From Marasmius tenuissimus (lineage: Eukaryota; Basidiomycota; Agaricomycetes; Agaricales; Marasmiaceae), in contig JAQOTA010000042.1 of assembly GCA_029532415.1 (NCBI GenBank), forward strand, positions 992,001-1,056,000: a stretch of DNA of 64,000 bases, in the 5' to 3' direction. Both the position numbers and the translations under genes were made by a program. This document shows, in pieces, positions 45,310 through 57,434 of the stretch (positions within the stretch are counted from its first letter, which is position 1; the number at the start of each line of letters is the position of its first letter). The notes beneath the pieces were generated by a model. It was not told the DNA's origin. It saw only the letters and a list, made by a program, of their open reading frames with translations, and ran no database searches.

Positions 45310-47199
45310 ACAGTGAGATTTTGTTGCGAGTCCGAGTCGCGTTTCATCATCGTTCTCCGATCAGTATGCATGGTATCCTCGGCCTGGGATTTACTGAGCT
45401 CACCTTCCCAAGTATTGCTCTCGAGCCTGGCCCAACAATTTATTCTCGCATTGTACCCTTTGTTTTCGTGGATATCCTTTCTCCTCAATTCAAGTTGCTC
45501 CGAACTTAATCTAACTCAAAGCAACTCAGCTCAATACAATCCAGTTCAAATTCATAGTGACTCGCAACTGATCCAAGGAGTGAATCAATCCAAGATCACT
45601 CCAGCTTACTCTTTCCAGTCCATTCAACAACCAACTCAGAGCGGAGAGTCAGGATTCATCTACATACACGGCGTACAACCCACGGCGAGGAGCCCTACAA
45701 TTCGTGATTTTTGCGACTGGCTGTTATTGGTAATAATACCAACTTCAGGTCTGTGGGTCCCCTGTGTCCACCTCCGTGGACTGTGAATTTTTCAACACAG
45801 CCGCAAGTCACCCCCAGTGTTGTTCAGCAGTTCAAGTATGAAAGATATTTTTAGATATGCTATTCCTCTGGCATTAGAGGGGGTGAGGGGGGCTCCCCCC
45901 CTTCCCACTGAGAGGAGCTGGCCGAAGGCCGAGCGACGACCAGTGGGGAGGTCTGTCTGGCTATCACCACCATTGTTTATTGTTTAGTATTTACTACTTG
46001 GGTAACTTTTTCCTACGTTTGAAAAGCCTGGTGATAGTATACTCACTCTGTTTCCGTGACTGTCTCTTGATCTGAGGTCATTGTTTCCTAGATAATGGGG
46101 AGTTCATGGGGAGGGAATGTTAAAACTTGGCTAAGCACAATTCTGAGGCTGATATCTCAGGCTGGGCCAAAGGCACCTAGACGAAAATTATGAGCTAACT
46201 TGCGAAAAGTTGCTCGGTCACAAGTCGCATCGAATTCCCCCGACTGATGCGCGGAAGTCTGAAGACAGGCAGTAGCGGGCCCTGCCGCTTGCCGGCCCTG
46301 CTTAAATGTAGATGAACAGCCTGGTGTGAACCGTTCCTGATAACAGCCGAGGTGTAGCGTGTGAGAGCGCACCTGGGATCCGCCATCAGATGCCGAACGG
46401 CGATCTCATAGTCTACAGGAAAACACGCGAGGTTTGGAAATCACAGTTAGCGCGAAGTGGCAGACAAGAAAGAGAGTCCTCATTGGTTTAGCTGGGGCTT
46501 CTATACAAAATACAAGTACAGATTCAAAGTACAGGATCATCTTGTCTTCCTCTCTTGTACGATCACGCTCCGATATTTATTTCGAGGGACCTATCATTAT
46601 GATTAGAAGTTGATAAGATAGAAGAGTATCAAAAACACCCGAGATCACTCAAATCAGATCAATATCCGGGGATGCGAAGCTGCGAGGAATGTTGAAATAA
46701 ACCGTCAAACTTTGGGTAGATAACGTTGGGACATGGGGAATCCAATGATTCAAGGGCCACCAGTGATCGCTTCCGAGTTGATAAGGTTCAAGCTGTGGCA
46801 TACCCCTTACTTTAGATGCTGTCTGTCGTGGAAAGAAATGAACGGAAAGAAATGAGAAGTAGCACAGGTTGTTCCTCGGATAACTCCAAGGAATACAGTA
46901 TATCCGGGCTTCGCGAGTGCCCATTGCGCATAGTGAGAGATCTTGATCAACGTGGTCCGTTATGTTGTTCAGCGGGGGTTTGTTGATGATTTAACAAGGG
47001 TCGAGCCCGAGATACTCAATGTCACGGTATGGTCGGGTATCAGAATTCGACTATTTGTGCATCAAGATAAGACATCCGTGGATCGAAAGCATCAAGATTA
47101 GGAATCACCGGTCTCCCATGCTGTACAACGGACTCCAACGGCGAGAGTTCATATTGAACACACTTAGTGCTCGCAAAGTAACCTTGGAGCGTACCAACT
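45310..47199. other. Unassigned region with a GC-rich hairpin
   Basis: No gene is recognised. 45483-45620 is a run of imperfect caa-ctcaa-type units. 45887-45910 can form a stem of G and C runs (ggggggctcccccc). 46150-46420 is more GC-rich than its surroundings and has open frames on the minus strand of 60-70 codons without recognisable signature. The lower edge of B4 may start before 47200. Confidence 0.4.
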
Positions 47200-49090
47200 T
47201 GGACAAGGGGTATCTAGAATTCGCGATAGCTCCATGTCATTGCATTGTCGTTCGCCATTTTCATCACCACCACCTGAACTCTCGAACAGATTGCGTCCGG
47301 ATTGACAACACTCAACTGACAAAGACGACGAGCTAGGTCGTGAACATCGCGAATCCGGATACTAGAAGGTAGAATAGAGCAATATTCATTCTTAGTTGTA
47401 GTAGTGTAACGGTTAAGGCGCTTGTAGTGTAGGTCCACTAGCAACCCCTGACAACAACAGATCCGGTAGACGACGTTGAGATTATCCATCACAACGAGGG
47501 TATGGCAGTCTCCAAATGAGTCTTCTTCATTCATGACGACTCGCTGCGGCATTCCGATACGGCAACAACGTCTTCGCTCCAATAAACTCGCTTGAGTTAC
47601 AGCAGACACGATCCAGGTGGGGATATGTTTCAGTAATTTGGCCCCGCTAGGCATGCAGCCTTGGGAATGTTCGGAAAGATGGCTGCTCCACGAATGTCGT
47701 TCTTTTGATAGTTCCGGAGCTATAAGCGGCCTGTAGATGCCACTGGATCGAAGATATCAGCTGAAAGGAACATATTTTGAAACGTCATGAACATACCCGA
47801 CGTATTATAAGACCTGCTCCATGGTATACCCACGAAGTTGAGAGGCTCGAGAGGGAAGTTGCATGAGTGACATTGAGGGAATCACGATCTCAGAGTGGAA
47901 CATCCGGATTCAAAACAATGGACAGCCCGCTAAGCACTACGAGAGAGTCGTCATCCCAGCGAATATACTGTACACAGATCGATGAGACGGGTTTATATAG
48001 CAAGGAGGTGGGCGGCAGTCATAAAGACGACCAATCCAGCCAAATAGGTAAGCCCCACCAGGTCACTCGTGAGACGAGAAAGATAGAGTTCAACCGAGTA
48101 GAGGCGTGGCTTGAGCGAATGAGGGAAACGGTCTAGCGCTATTCATTCACCTCGTTCCCCAATGGCTGATTTGACAAGGGAACACGAGGGTGCCAACAAA
48201 GCATCTAATTTTCATGTTAATTTTGTGGCGATGAACATACATCTAGATGGTTGGTTTCGAGAGACGTCCGACGAGAATGCAATAGCGGGGCTGTACATAC
48301 AGTCCAGTGCACACTCGTAGCAGGAAGGGAGAGCATATATTTAAGGCCGCGGCCGTTCAAAGCTCTTGGGAAGCAACGACAATGGGATTGGGGACTACGA
48401 GCGGTGGGATAGACCCATTGACCGTATTGCCAGGAGGAGAACAAGGGTATAGGGCCCAGAAACGAAGACGAAGCCTCGGCTAGTGTTGCGGGACATGGCC
48501 AGATGTCCGTGAAAACATCAATACACTGGGCGCCGGTATGGATGGAGAAGGAGACACACCCCCAGAATTTCAACGGGACTCCCATGGCCACCTCACTTCC
48601 TCTCAAGCTGTCCAAAATATCTCGAAACCTGATGGTAAGTGCAGGCTAAAGTCTAGGACCGGGGGCAATAATAAATTGAGCTTCCAACGCATAGGGTGGG
48701 TAGGAGAAGCGAGAACGAAGGGAACGGGTGGAAGGGGGAGAGAGAGATTGAGCCAGGATGTTACCCACCTCAATATCACTCAACCAATGCCCATGAATCG
48801 ACCTCGCATAGGTGTAAAACAGTGCGGTTATGGCGACGGCGATGAAAACGCTGACCCTAAATCCTTCCAAATTCCATCGCTTGATTGGCATTGTTTGAGT
48901 GTCAGCTACAGTGGTAAGTATATCACACGCATCCAAACTCACCATGAAAATTGATCGGGAAAGTAGGGAGTAGTTATAGAGGAAGAGACGATGGAGGCGA
49001 AGAGGAAAGAGAGGCCCGCGTTCTGGGACCCAGCTCCGAGATTTGCCGGCCGAGCGGAGATGCTTTAGGGCCGGTTGATCAATAACTTCC
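47200..49090 (-). pseudogene. Repeated locus B, copy B4 (longest; not interrupted by an element)
   Basis: The most complete copy of locus B. It shows the intact version of the site hit by the Gypsy element in B1 (about 47841-47856, gagaggctcgagaggg). A minus-strand frame at 49128-48646 contains MPIKRWNLEGFRVSVFIAVA and a following hydrophobic stretch. A 132-codon frame follows at 48615-48217. The hydrophobic segment and several intron-like gt...ag borders suggest an ancestral multi-exon membrane protein. Homologous frames in B1-B3 do not agree, so I cannot assign a product. The top 110 bases (48980-49090) also resemble the ends of blocks X. Confidence 0.5.
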
Positions 49091-49426
49091 ACGTGTTTCT
49101 TCCATCGTCCGCTCTCCCTAGCGTTCATCTCAGTCTGGTACAGCTCCTAGCGTCCACACATAGCCTTTTGGGGGACTGATGGCACAATCATGAGGGAACG
49201 GATATATGGAATATATTTCCGGGAAGGGGGCGGCGCGGTTGGAGAACTGGGAGTCAGGACAACACCACTCTAAATTTAGCATCCTTCGACCAAAACCTCT
49301 TCCAAACCACCTTCAACCTCTTCAACCTCTTCTCAAACGCCTCCAAATCCACCTCAATTCACCCTCAAACCTGCCTGTACCTTCCCCGAAGAGTGGCCGA
49401 AACATCTTCGAAGACGCTGATCTCGC

Positions 49427-51353
49427 CATCCTTGTACCACCATCTATTTTTCTATAAATCGACAAACCGCGGAACGTGGCATCCATTTTCCAGAGAGCTG
49501 TACCCAGCTCAACCACTCCACTTGCGTGTCGACTAGCGTTGGTTTATCCAGGAGTCAACTTGTCAGTCTTTTCAACATAAGATTGACAAAACCTTGACTA
49601 CCTCCCTGGTACTAGTAGGATATTGGCTCCCAACCGGAAAGCAACTGGAAATATTAGAGCTCGAGTGTGAGGCTTGTACATTCCCTTACTGAGAAACAAT
49701 GCTACCTTTGCAGATTGTTTCAGCTTTGGGTATGTTTCGTGATACAACATTCACGTCAGGTTACAGTACAACATTTTCCACGTGTATCAAAGTTCATCTA
49801 TCGTCTTGGGGACACTTGAGTTTGATCTCTGTAGTGATTTACAAGGGAGGATGTGTTTTTATGAAGCGCTGCTAGACCAGCCTTCGCCTAATGCCGAACT
49901 CTCCTCATCCTCAATGTCGTGGTTAGCATATGAGACTGGTGTGTTGGTACAGTGCACTGGGATCTATCTCACGACACAATCCAAGGGTTGACTATTGATA
50001 AAATTGAACTCCCGGCGACTAACTGTATCTTCACGAGGGCTCGTCAAGATGCGGGATAGACAATGGCACTGGCTGCTCATTATTGTCAACAAGCTCTTTC
50101 ACACCTTCCCTAGCTCGTTCCTACGTCTCTCGCTGTATCTGGAGCCGTGTTCCCAGGTTCGACCATGGTGGCCGTTAGACCTAAACATTGTGAGGTTGGG
50201 TTCTCATATCTTGCACAAACTCCAATCTGTATGTCTCCTCAAGTACTCGTCGGTCTATCCGATGTTGACGACTTGTATCGTGATTTCCCCCACCTCGTCA
50301 TAACCGCAACAGCAATAGGAGCCCCGTCATCTCAAAAAGCTAATTAGAAAGCTCGACTCGTTGTCGCCTTGTGTCTGATCAACACGGTTTCGGCCGCCAT
50401 GATGTTATGGGTGTTCTATGGTGCCTGCATTATTCTTCTTCACCGTTACCACTATGCATAGCTCGTGTAGATTTACTCGTCCCGTGCTGGCATTCAGCTG
50501 ACTCCTTCTGTCTTTACCCGTCTAAAACATCCATCTTCGATACTACACTACATAGAAGCAGGCATAATCAAATAACCCTCATTGCCGATAAATTAAGTGT
50601 GCATGGTGTTTTGTTTTTGTCTCTATAGTCCAGCCGGGCTCATATGAATTTTTAGATATGAGAACGCCATGGCTTGATCCTCCACCATATTCTTGTCGTT
50701 CCCGGCACCCAATAGTGCTCATGAGGCAGCCTACTGAACCATTTATTGGCCACCCGAGTTACGCTTACGAGTCACTAGTAATGTCAGATTTTCAGGTATG
50801 TGTGCGCTATCCCGTTGACGTCGTTTTCCGTGCTGATCAAAGTACCTTCAGAAATATAACAACTCAAAACATACTGTGATGTGGTGCTTCGAGTTGTGCC
50901 GAGCGAATTGGATGGAGAGAAACCGCGATGGCCTAATATCCAACGTGCTCGGATGGGTACCTCAATTATGTTTCGTCTCAGTGTACCGTATATATCCCCT
51001 AGCCAGCGGCGACCTGCGATGTATCCTTATCAATCATGTACGTGGTCGCTATGCCGACATCTAGTGCTTTCATTGTCGTCGTTACTTCTTGAGAAACACA
51101 AGTACTTGACTATACCTCGTGTATTTTACCCACTCTTTAGGATGGCTTCGAATCCCCGAACCACAACTAGCCATGATGGGTTGCTCGTCCTCCTCATAGA
51201 CTAGCCTCTGAATGGCCATGGCGGTAAGTTATATGGCTACAGCTCGAAGCCGCTGCACATGCATCGTCGTAAGAAGCAGCCTGCTGATGACCCGTTCTTA
51301 GCCATATTGTTCACTGGAAAATATGGTAATAGTCGTTATGCAAAACACAAATA
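49427..51353. repeat. Block Y copy 2, interrupted at its right end by the 10.2 kb transposon
   Basis: Direct copy of 2665-5053. The copy runs to gcaaaacacaaata at 51340-51353. In copy 1 the same sequence continues straight into agggtttcgtgagg; here that continuation is found only at 61579, after the transposon. The order Y then A (A3) therefore repeats the order Y then A1 at 2665-7419. Confidence 0.8.
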
Positions 51354-51657
51354 CACCGCTGCACCGGTCTGATATCAAGAAGGAATCTGGATGGCCGTTA
51401 TCCAGCTCCCAGGGTTGCGAGGCGAGAATTTCGTAGGGAATCGTGATCTTTTTGATGACAAGCTGGATTTTGAGAATTTGTCGACATCCAATTCCGCCAA
51501 TTTGCTATGAGCCCATGTGCCGGTCGCGGCGCCTTTATTTACTCTTATTTGATGGGCTTGAGCGCGTCAGCGCACGTGCACTCGTTGATCCATTTCTGCG
51601 TGTTTGCCTCCGCTTCGTCGACGCGTCGTGGTCGTCCCAAAACAACGCGGGCTGACA

Positions 51658-54600
51658 ATGGAGTACACCTTCACAATCACACTGGTTTTTAACCATACTT
51701 TCCTCTTGAGCCTTATCGGCTGCATTGCCGGTTTGCTTCACGCCTCATTCGGAATGAAACCCGCTGCAAAATCCGGCATCACCAGATGGCAAGAAACCCG
51801 CGCTACCATCGACAATATCTACAACTTCTTCCGAGGAACACCTCCCAAGAGTCCGCTAAGCAGTGAATATGCCTTTCCGACAGCTTTCTCGAGAAGGCAG
51901 GCTATTGCAAGAATGTCATGGTGGAAACACCAACGGGCCGTGTTCCAAAGGCAGAGAGAACATCTGCTATTTGAAAGCTTCGACGATGCGACCGACTTGT
52001 ATTTTGCTGGCCCATCCCTTATTCCGTGTGCTCTCACCCTCGCCATGATCTACATATGGACCCTATCTGTCCACTCAGCACATATCCGAGTTGCTGACTC
52101 CCTGATCCCAGCGGTTGGGCTGGTTGATCTAACCGCGATACTTCTCTCTCTTAAATGTGAGTATTGATTTATCTGCGACAATTCGGGACTCACAGTATGT
52201 CTTTTTCAGGCATCCGCATGGTCCAACGAGCACAAATGCGTTCCGAATGGCACAACCGATTCCAGTTATTTTGTACCGAGCAGGCTCTGCGGACTGAGAG
52301 GTCGGCTCCAGCTAAATCAATTTCACTCGCGGAAACCAACGTCACAGTCATGGGCCCATTCTCGCGGCCTGTTCAATTGCGTGAGTGTGTCTCACAACCG
52401 AAAAAATCAAAGTCTACCATTCTAACATCAGACTCGTAACAGGTATTCATCCAGCCGCCGCCACACCTTCGTCTATTATCCACATATTGAAGAAGAGGCA
52501 CCTCATCGGTGACTTTGAGCGTGTTCAATATCAAGTATACAACTCGTCATTCACCTCCGCCCCTCTAAATCCCAACACTAAACTATCTGAGTGCGGTGTT
52601 GTTGACCTGTCTATTCTACAAGTACGGTGCTCACTTCCTGGTGGTTCCCCGCCATATTCTGGTAAGCCCAAACTCACGTTTTGTACCGGCTGCTCAACCT
52701 TTTATATATCTAGCACCGACAGCACCGAATTGCCGTTTCACTAATTCGACAGGAAAGTTCCGAGGCAAACGTGCTGATGGTAAGTCCCGAACCTCTGGCT
52801 CGCTCATGTATTACTGACCTTACTTGCAGTTTGGGAATACCGGGCTTCAGAACACGAGTGGAAGTGTCTCATTTGCGAGGACTCCGACCCAGTGGCCAGC
52901 CGCCATGTCCGAAGGCATGAGGACAATAAATCGCACATCAGGAACTTGACCCGTCATGACCGCCTACAACGACCTTCGAGCTCAAACTCCACCGAAAATA
53001 TCGACCCTCAGGTTCAAGGTTCTACTCGTTCCGAGATGACCACGTACCTCAAAGACATTGCCGAAGACTGGTTGGAGGATGTTTCGAAGGGTATCAACCC
53101 ATATATATCAGATCCCTCTTCTGCCTCGATGCATATTGACTTCGACGGGTTCGACACCACGCTCCAGGTGCCTCTACAGAAGCAATCATGTGAGCTTATC
53201 GGGAAGCGGATAATCAGGTTTTTGGATGATAGTGTCGACAATGAAGAAGACTTTCCCGCAGAACCGGCAGACTCGGACTCCGATTCTGAGAGTGCTGATC
53301 CAGCTGATAAGACAGATCCGCTTGATGAAGCCCGAGGTGTGTAGCACGCGTTCACTGACTTTTTTCATGCTCATAACCCGATCACATTCAGCGACTGCGG
53401 TGAAGAACGTGCTTCGAACGCGTCGGGTTGGAACTGGTGATGACCAGAGAGCCTCGCCTTGGTACCCATGGCCTGACAAAGAGGTGAGCCATTCGTTCGA
53501 ACTTCGGAGTGTCAAATACAACACTCAGTACTTGTTAGACGTGTGTGCTCGATATTCTACGGCATATTCCAAGATGTGCGTTCTCCCGGAAGCAGAATGA
53601 GGCCATACATTGGTCTATGTCCGCTTTGAACGTTGAAAACCTACCGTCGTCACGGGTGATGGACACCATTGACACTGAACTCCAAGCCATCTGTGGCATC
53701 AAGACTCGAAGACACGAAGGCAAGCTTGGTCATGTGTTTTACACAAATGATCTCGCAGGGATTATAGCTCAGGCAAGTTCGGCAACTTTCTCTTTGACAT
53801 GTATGATTCTCAATGAAAGTATTTAGGAGATGGCCAACCCCTCTGTCCGTAGGGACCTCCATTTCTACCCCGAAGACTCCTCGCCTTCGCTTTCTGAGGC
53901 ATGGCAAGCCAAACGGTGGCTGGAAGAATTGGATCCGGCCCTCACGACCCCGATGATACTACTTCACAACCAGGATTTTTACATTGGAGAGCCGGCAATG
54001 TTACGGGACCAACGACTCGTCATTCCGACCCGCTGGTATATCCGCAACGGCCAATATTACGGGAAGTGCAGGCTGATGAGTGTGGCTGGTTCGGGCTGGG
54101 TCATTGAGCAAGAGCTGCATGAGGTTTGCCAAACTAGTCTCTCGTTACCGTTTCCAAACCTAGTTGAGGCCTATACAATGTCGACCATCAATGTGCCGAA
54201 CCCTCAAAACATTATTGGTGGGTCGTTATCTTTCACGTTCCTCTGCCGTTATTCATGTTGTTACCAGGCGAGCGCAATTCTCTCGGCGGCGTTACTCCAT
54301 GGCTCCAGCGCGACCTACAGAATGAATGGCGCGTGCGCGCCAATGGAAGGAAGGTTCTTGCCTTTCCGATTTGGCTGTACTGCGACGAAACATCTGGGAA
54401 CAGCTCAAAGAAGTGGAATAAGCATAATTCCTTTCTCTTCACGGCGGCTGGGCTTCCGCGAAGGCGAATCCACCATGAATCAAACATTCACTTCCTTTGT
54501 ACCTCGAATATTGCTCCCCCCCTTGAAATGCTCGACGCGATTGTCAATCAATTGAAGTGAGTTTCCCGTACCTTCAGCAGCATGAGAGCGCAATCTGATT

Positions 54601-57344
54601 GCCTATTCAATGTAATGGAAGTCACTGCCAGAGGGAAGGAATTCTCGCACGAGACTCCTTGACCAATGAGGATGTGCTGATGATTCCCTCTGTCATGGCG
54701 ATGGTCGGCGACAACCCCATGCAAAGTGAATTTGCATGTCATATCGGAATGAACGGGAAGTTCTTTTGTAGGGTCTGTGAGGTTTCGGGACTGGTCGCAG
54801 AGGAACGCCCGAACACTCCGGTCGGCTCTGCTCATAACTCCCCTGATCAGAATGTGGGATCTGCCAATGATATCAATGGTGGAGAAATGATGGACAGTGA
54901 TGCGGAAAGCATCATGAGTGAACACGGTGGGTTTGATTGACCAAAGCAGGACACACGCTGATGGTGCTTTTCCGATACAGAGTCAATATCGGACGAGGAA
55001 CACAGTGTCGCTCATGCTGCAAATGAGCCGACCAGAGTTACAACTCCGCCAAAGGTCACCTCAGCACCCAAGAAAGGTCGCCGTTCGGGTCGAAAAAAGA
55101 AGACACCTGAGACGATGCAGGAGATGGTAGAACGCGTAACAAACTTTATGAAGGTATTTTTTGTAGTGTCTTTGTTGTTCCCCACGCTAATAGCCCTGTT
55201 TCATGCACAGTTGGGGTCCCTTCGTAGCCGAACAAAGTCGGTGGCCGAACTGCAAGAGCAGTATAATGTGGGTTCTCAGCTGGGGGGTATCACAGCCTGT
55301 ACCAAGAGACGGACAGCGAGCGGGATCAAAGATAGGTTCCAGTTGCACTTCATGGACAAGATCCATGCAATCACTACTCCGAAGTACAAGAAGCCCCGAC
55401 AGCAGAAGCTCAAAGAACTCGATGCACTCATCAAGACTTTTCCTCCTGATATAACCAGTCCAGTCTGGAGAATACACGGTGAGTACTCATATGATTTCTC
55501 GGGATCCATAACGCAGGAAATCCTCAACCTCGTTACAGATTTTGATCCTCATCAGGACACTCCCGTGGAAATCCTGCATGTCGTTCTCCTCGGATTCGTG
55601 AAGTACTTCTGGCGGGATGCAGTCGCACGATGCAAGAATGATAAAGCGACACTGATTGCTCGGTTAGCAAGCCTTGATACCTCTGGTCTTGGTATCCCGC
55701 CCGTCGCGGCCGAAACACTGGTTCACTATGCAAAGTCTCTGACTGGGCGGGACTTCCGAGTAATCGCGCAGGTGGCACCATTCATCTTGCACGGGCTCAT
55801 GCCACGCGAGAACATGGAGGTATGGATTGCATTGAGCCGTCTTGTGCCTCTTGTTTGGCAACCAGAAATTGCTGACATTGGCAAACATTTGGTGTGTTTT
55901 TGCCTATTCCATGATCAATAGCATGTCGCTGACTGACTCCAGGCGGATGTGGATAGTGCTATAACTCAGTTTCTCGAGTGTGTCTGCACCCTGACGCCGG
56001 ATTGGTTTAACAAACCAAAGTTCCATATCCTCCTTCATCTTCCGACTCACATCCAACGCTTTGGGCCACCAATCCTTTTCGCTACTGAAGGTTTTGAGAG
56101 TTATAACGCCATTATTCGTTGCTGTAGCATTCACAGTAATCGACATGCCCCATCGAAGGATATTGCCGTCGCGATGGCCAAGGGTAATCGTGTTCGCCAC
56201 CTACTGAGTGGTGGCCATTTCCAAGTGACAGACGAAAATGACCGTCACCACTGGGCATTGAGAGGCGACGTACCGTTCTCGCTTCTGATGATCAACCGAT
56301 TTGGTTATCGCTTCCTTGGACTGGAGGATGTGAATATTACGTCGGGGCGAGTTAAACCCGGTGAGCCCCCTCATCGTCTCTTGCTGTCTGTTCTCATTCC
56401 AAAGACTCCATTCTAGGCCAATGCAAGTACTTAGGGAGTACTTGCTCCTTCCAGCAAATGGAAACGTTTGGACTGCAAGCCCTTGCTGTTGACGGGCACC
56501 CCTTGCTCCCTCATGTCCAGTGCCGCCGTCCAAAGTCTACACTACTTTCAAATGGGGACAAATGTGTACCCGGTGACTGGATTATCTGGAGGACCGACGC
56601 AGGCGAACACAAGTTGGTAAGAGTGAAGGAATTAGGCCAAGTCGTTGGGTCTCGTGCTGAGCGGGATGGTCGGCTTGACTGGATTCTCGCTCAAGAGACA
56701 GAGGTTGATGGCCGTCATGAGGTATATGGTCTGCCGCAGGTGAAACTGCTTCCCTCGGCGGTTACTCTCATGAAGATTGAGGTACGTTACTATTACTTTG
56801 TGGCGACAGCTCGAGTTCTAACTTCTTTGGCACTCGGCAGTCGATTGTATGCACCGCCAACGTGCAGCACGACTGTTCCAGCCTCAAGTGCCAGATTGCT
56901 CGTGTTCGACAGACTTACGAGGAACGGGAGCTCAGCAGAGTAAAGCGGAACGTTGTCGTCCATTGTGAGGGTCCACTTTATGTCTTGAATACGGGTCAGA
57001 TGCGAGATGCCGCGACCCTTCATGCATTTCGTGCACCCTCAATATCAACAGCCAACCAATCAAACATCATTCTCAATGCAGTTCGGAAGGTCATTGATTC
57101 GCGAAAGAAGAATGGCACCGCTGCTCAGGACGGACCCGCTGCTTCAGCTGATGCCTCAGGGTCAGGTAGTACCAGTCATCCATCGCCTCTTCAGCCTTTA
57201 CATCCTCCGAACCCACATCCAATCCCACGCACAACTCCAGCTCCCGAAATATCCATGTCTTCGGGAGGACAAAATCCCTTATATCCTCTGCGAAACCATA
57301 ACCATGCACCACATATACCTAGCAGACTATCTTCAGGTACCTGA
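51658..57344 (+). CDS. Plavaka-type transposase with N-terminal membrane and ubiquitin-like segments (1613 aa)
   Basis: Exons: 51658-52156, 52210-52380, 52443-52661, 52714-52779, 52830-53336, 53392-53483, 53539-53772, 53827-54217, 54268-54556, 54634-54926, 54981-55153, 55211-55478, 55539-55891, 55943-56360, 56417-56781, 56841-57344. They sum to 4842 bases, an exact reading frame. One intron (53773-53826) uses a GC donor. Residues 10-31, 116-138 and 147-165 are hydrophobic. About 211-291 look ubiquitin-like, ending SILQVRCSLPGG. A Cys/His finger (C331, C334, H344/H348, H354) follows. Plavaka hallmarks are YPWPDKE, CDETSGNSSKKW (Asp 766), VGDNPMQSE (Asp 849), the zinc pair FFCRVC (868, 871), DTPVEILHVVLLG (about 1074) and FATEGFESYN. 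The catalytic roles of these Asp/Glu residues are inferred. The C-terminal 100 residues are Ser/Pro-rich. The start is the first ATG of exon 1. A separate upstream gene is less likely because all junctions are in phase. Confidence 0.85.
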
Positions 57345-57434
57345 CGGACGATCGGAAGTGGATTATATAACATTGTCAGTTTTTCGTAGTTTTTTTTTTT
57401 GAATCTCCTATTTTGTTCTTCTCTCCGCACTGTC

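Noticed and set aside
45758..45822. Sequence cacccccagtg resembling the right end of a CACTG element, and the palindrome gtccacctccgtggac
   Set aside because: No matching left end was found, so no element could be bounded.
46157..46386. Overlapping open frames on the minus strand in a GC-rich patch
   Set aside because: Short, no recognisable protein, and best explained by local base composition.
47399..47475. tRNA-like A-box (tagtgtaacgg)
   Set aside because: No matching B-box, no cloverleaf and no acceptor stem could be drawn.
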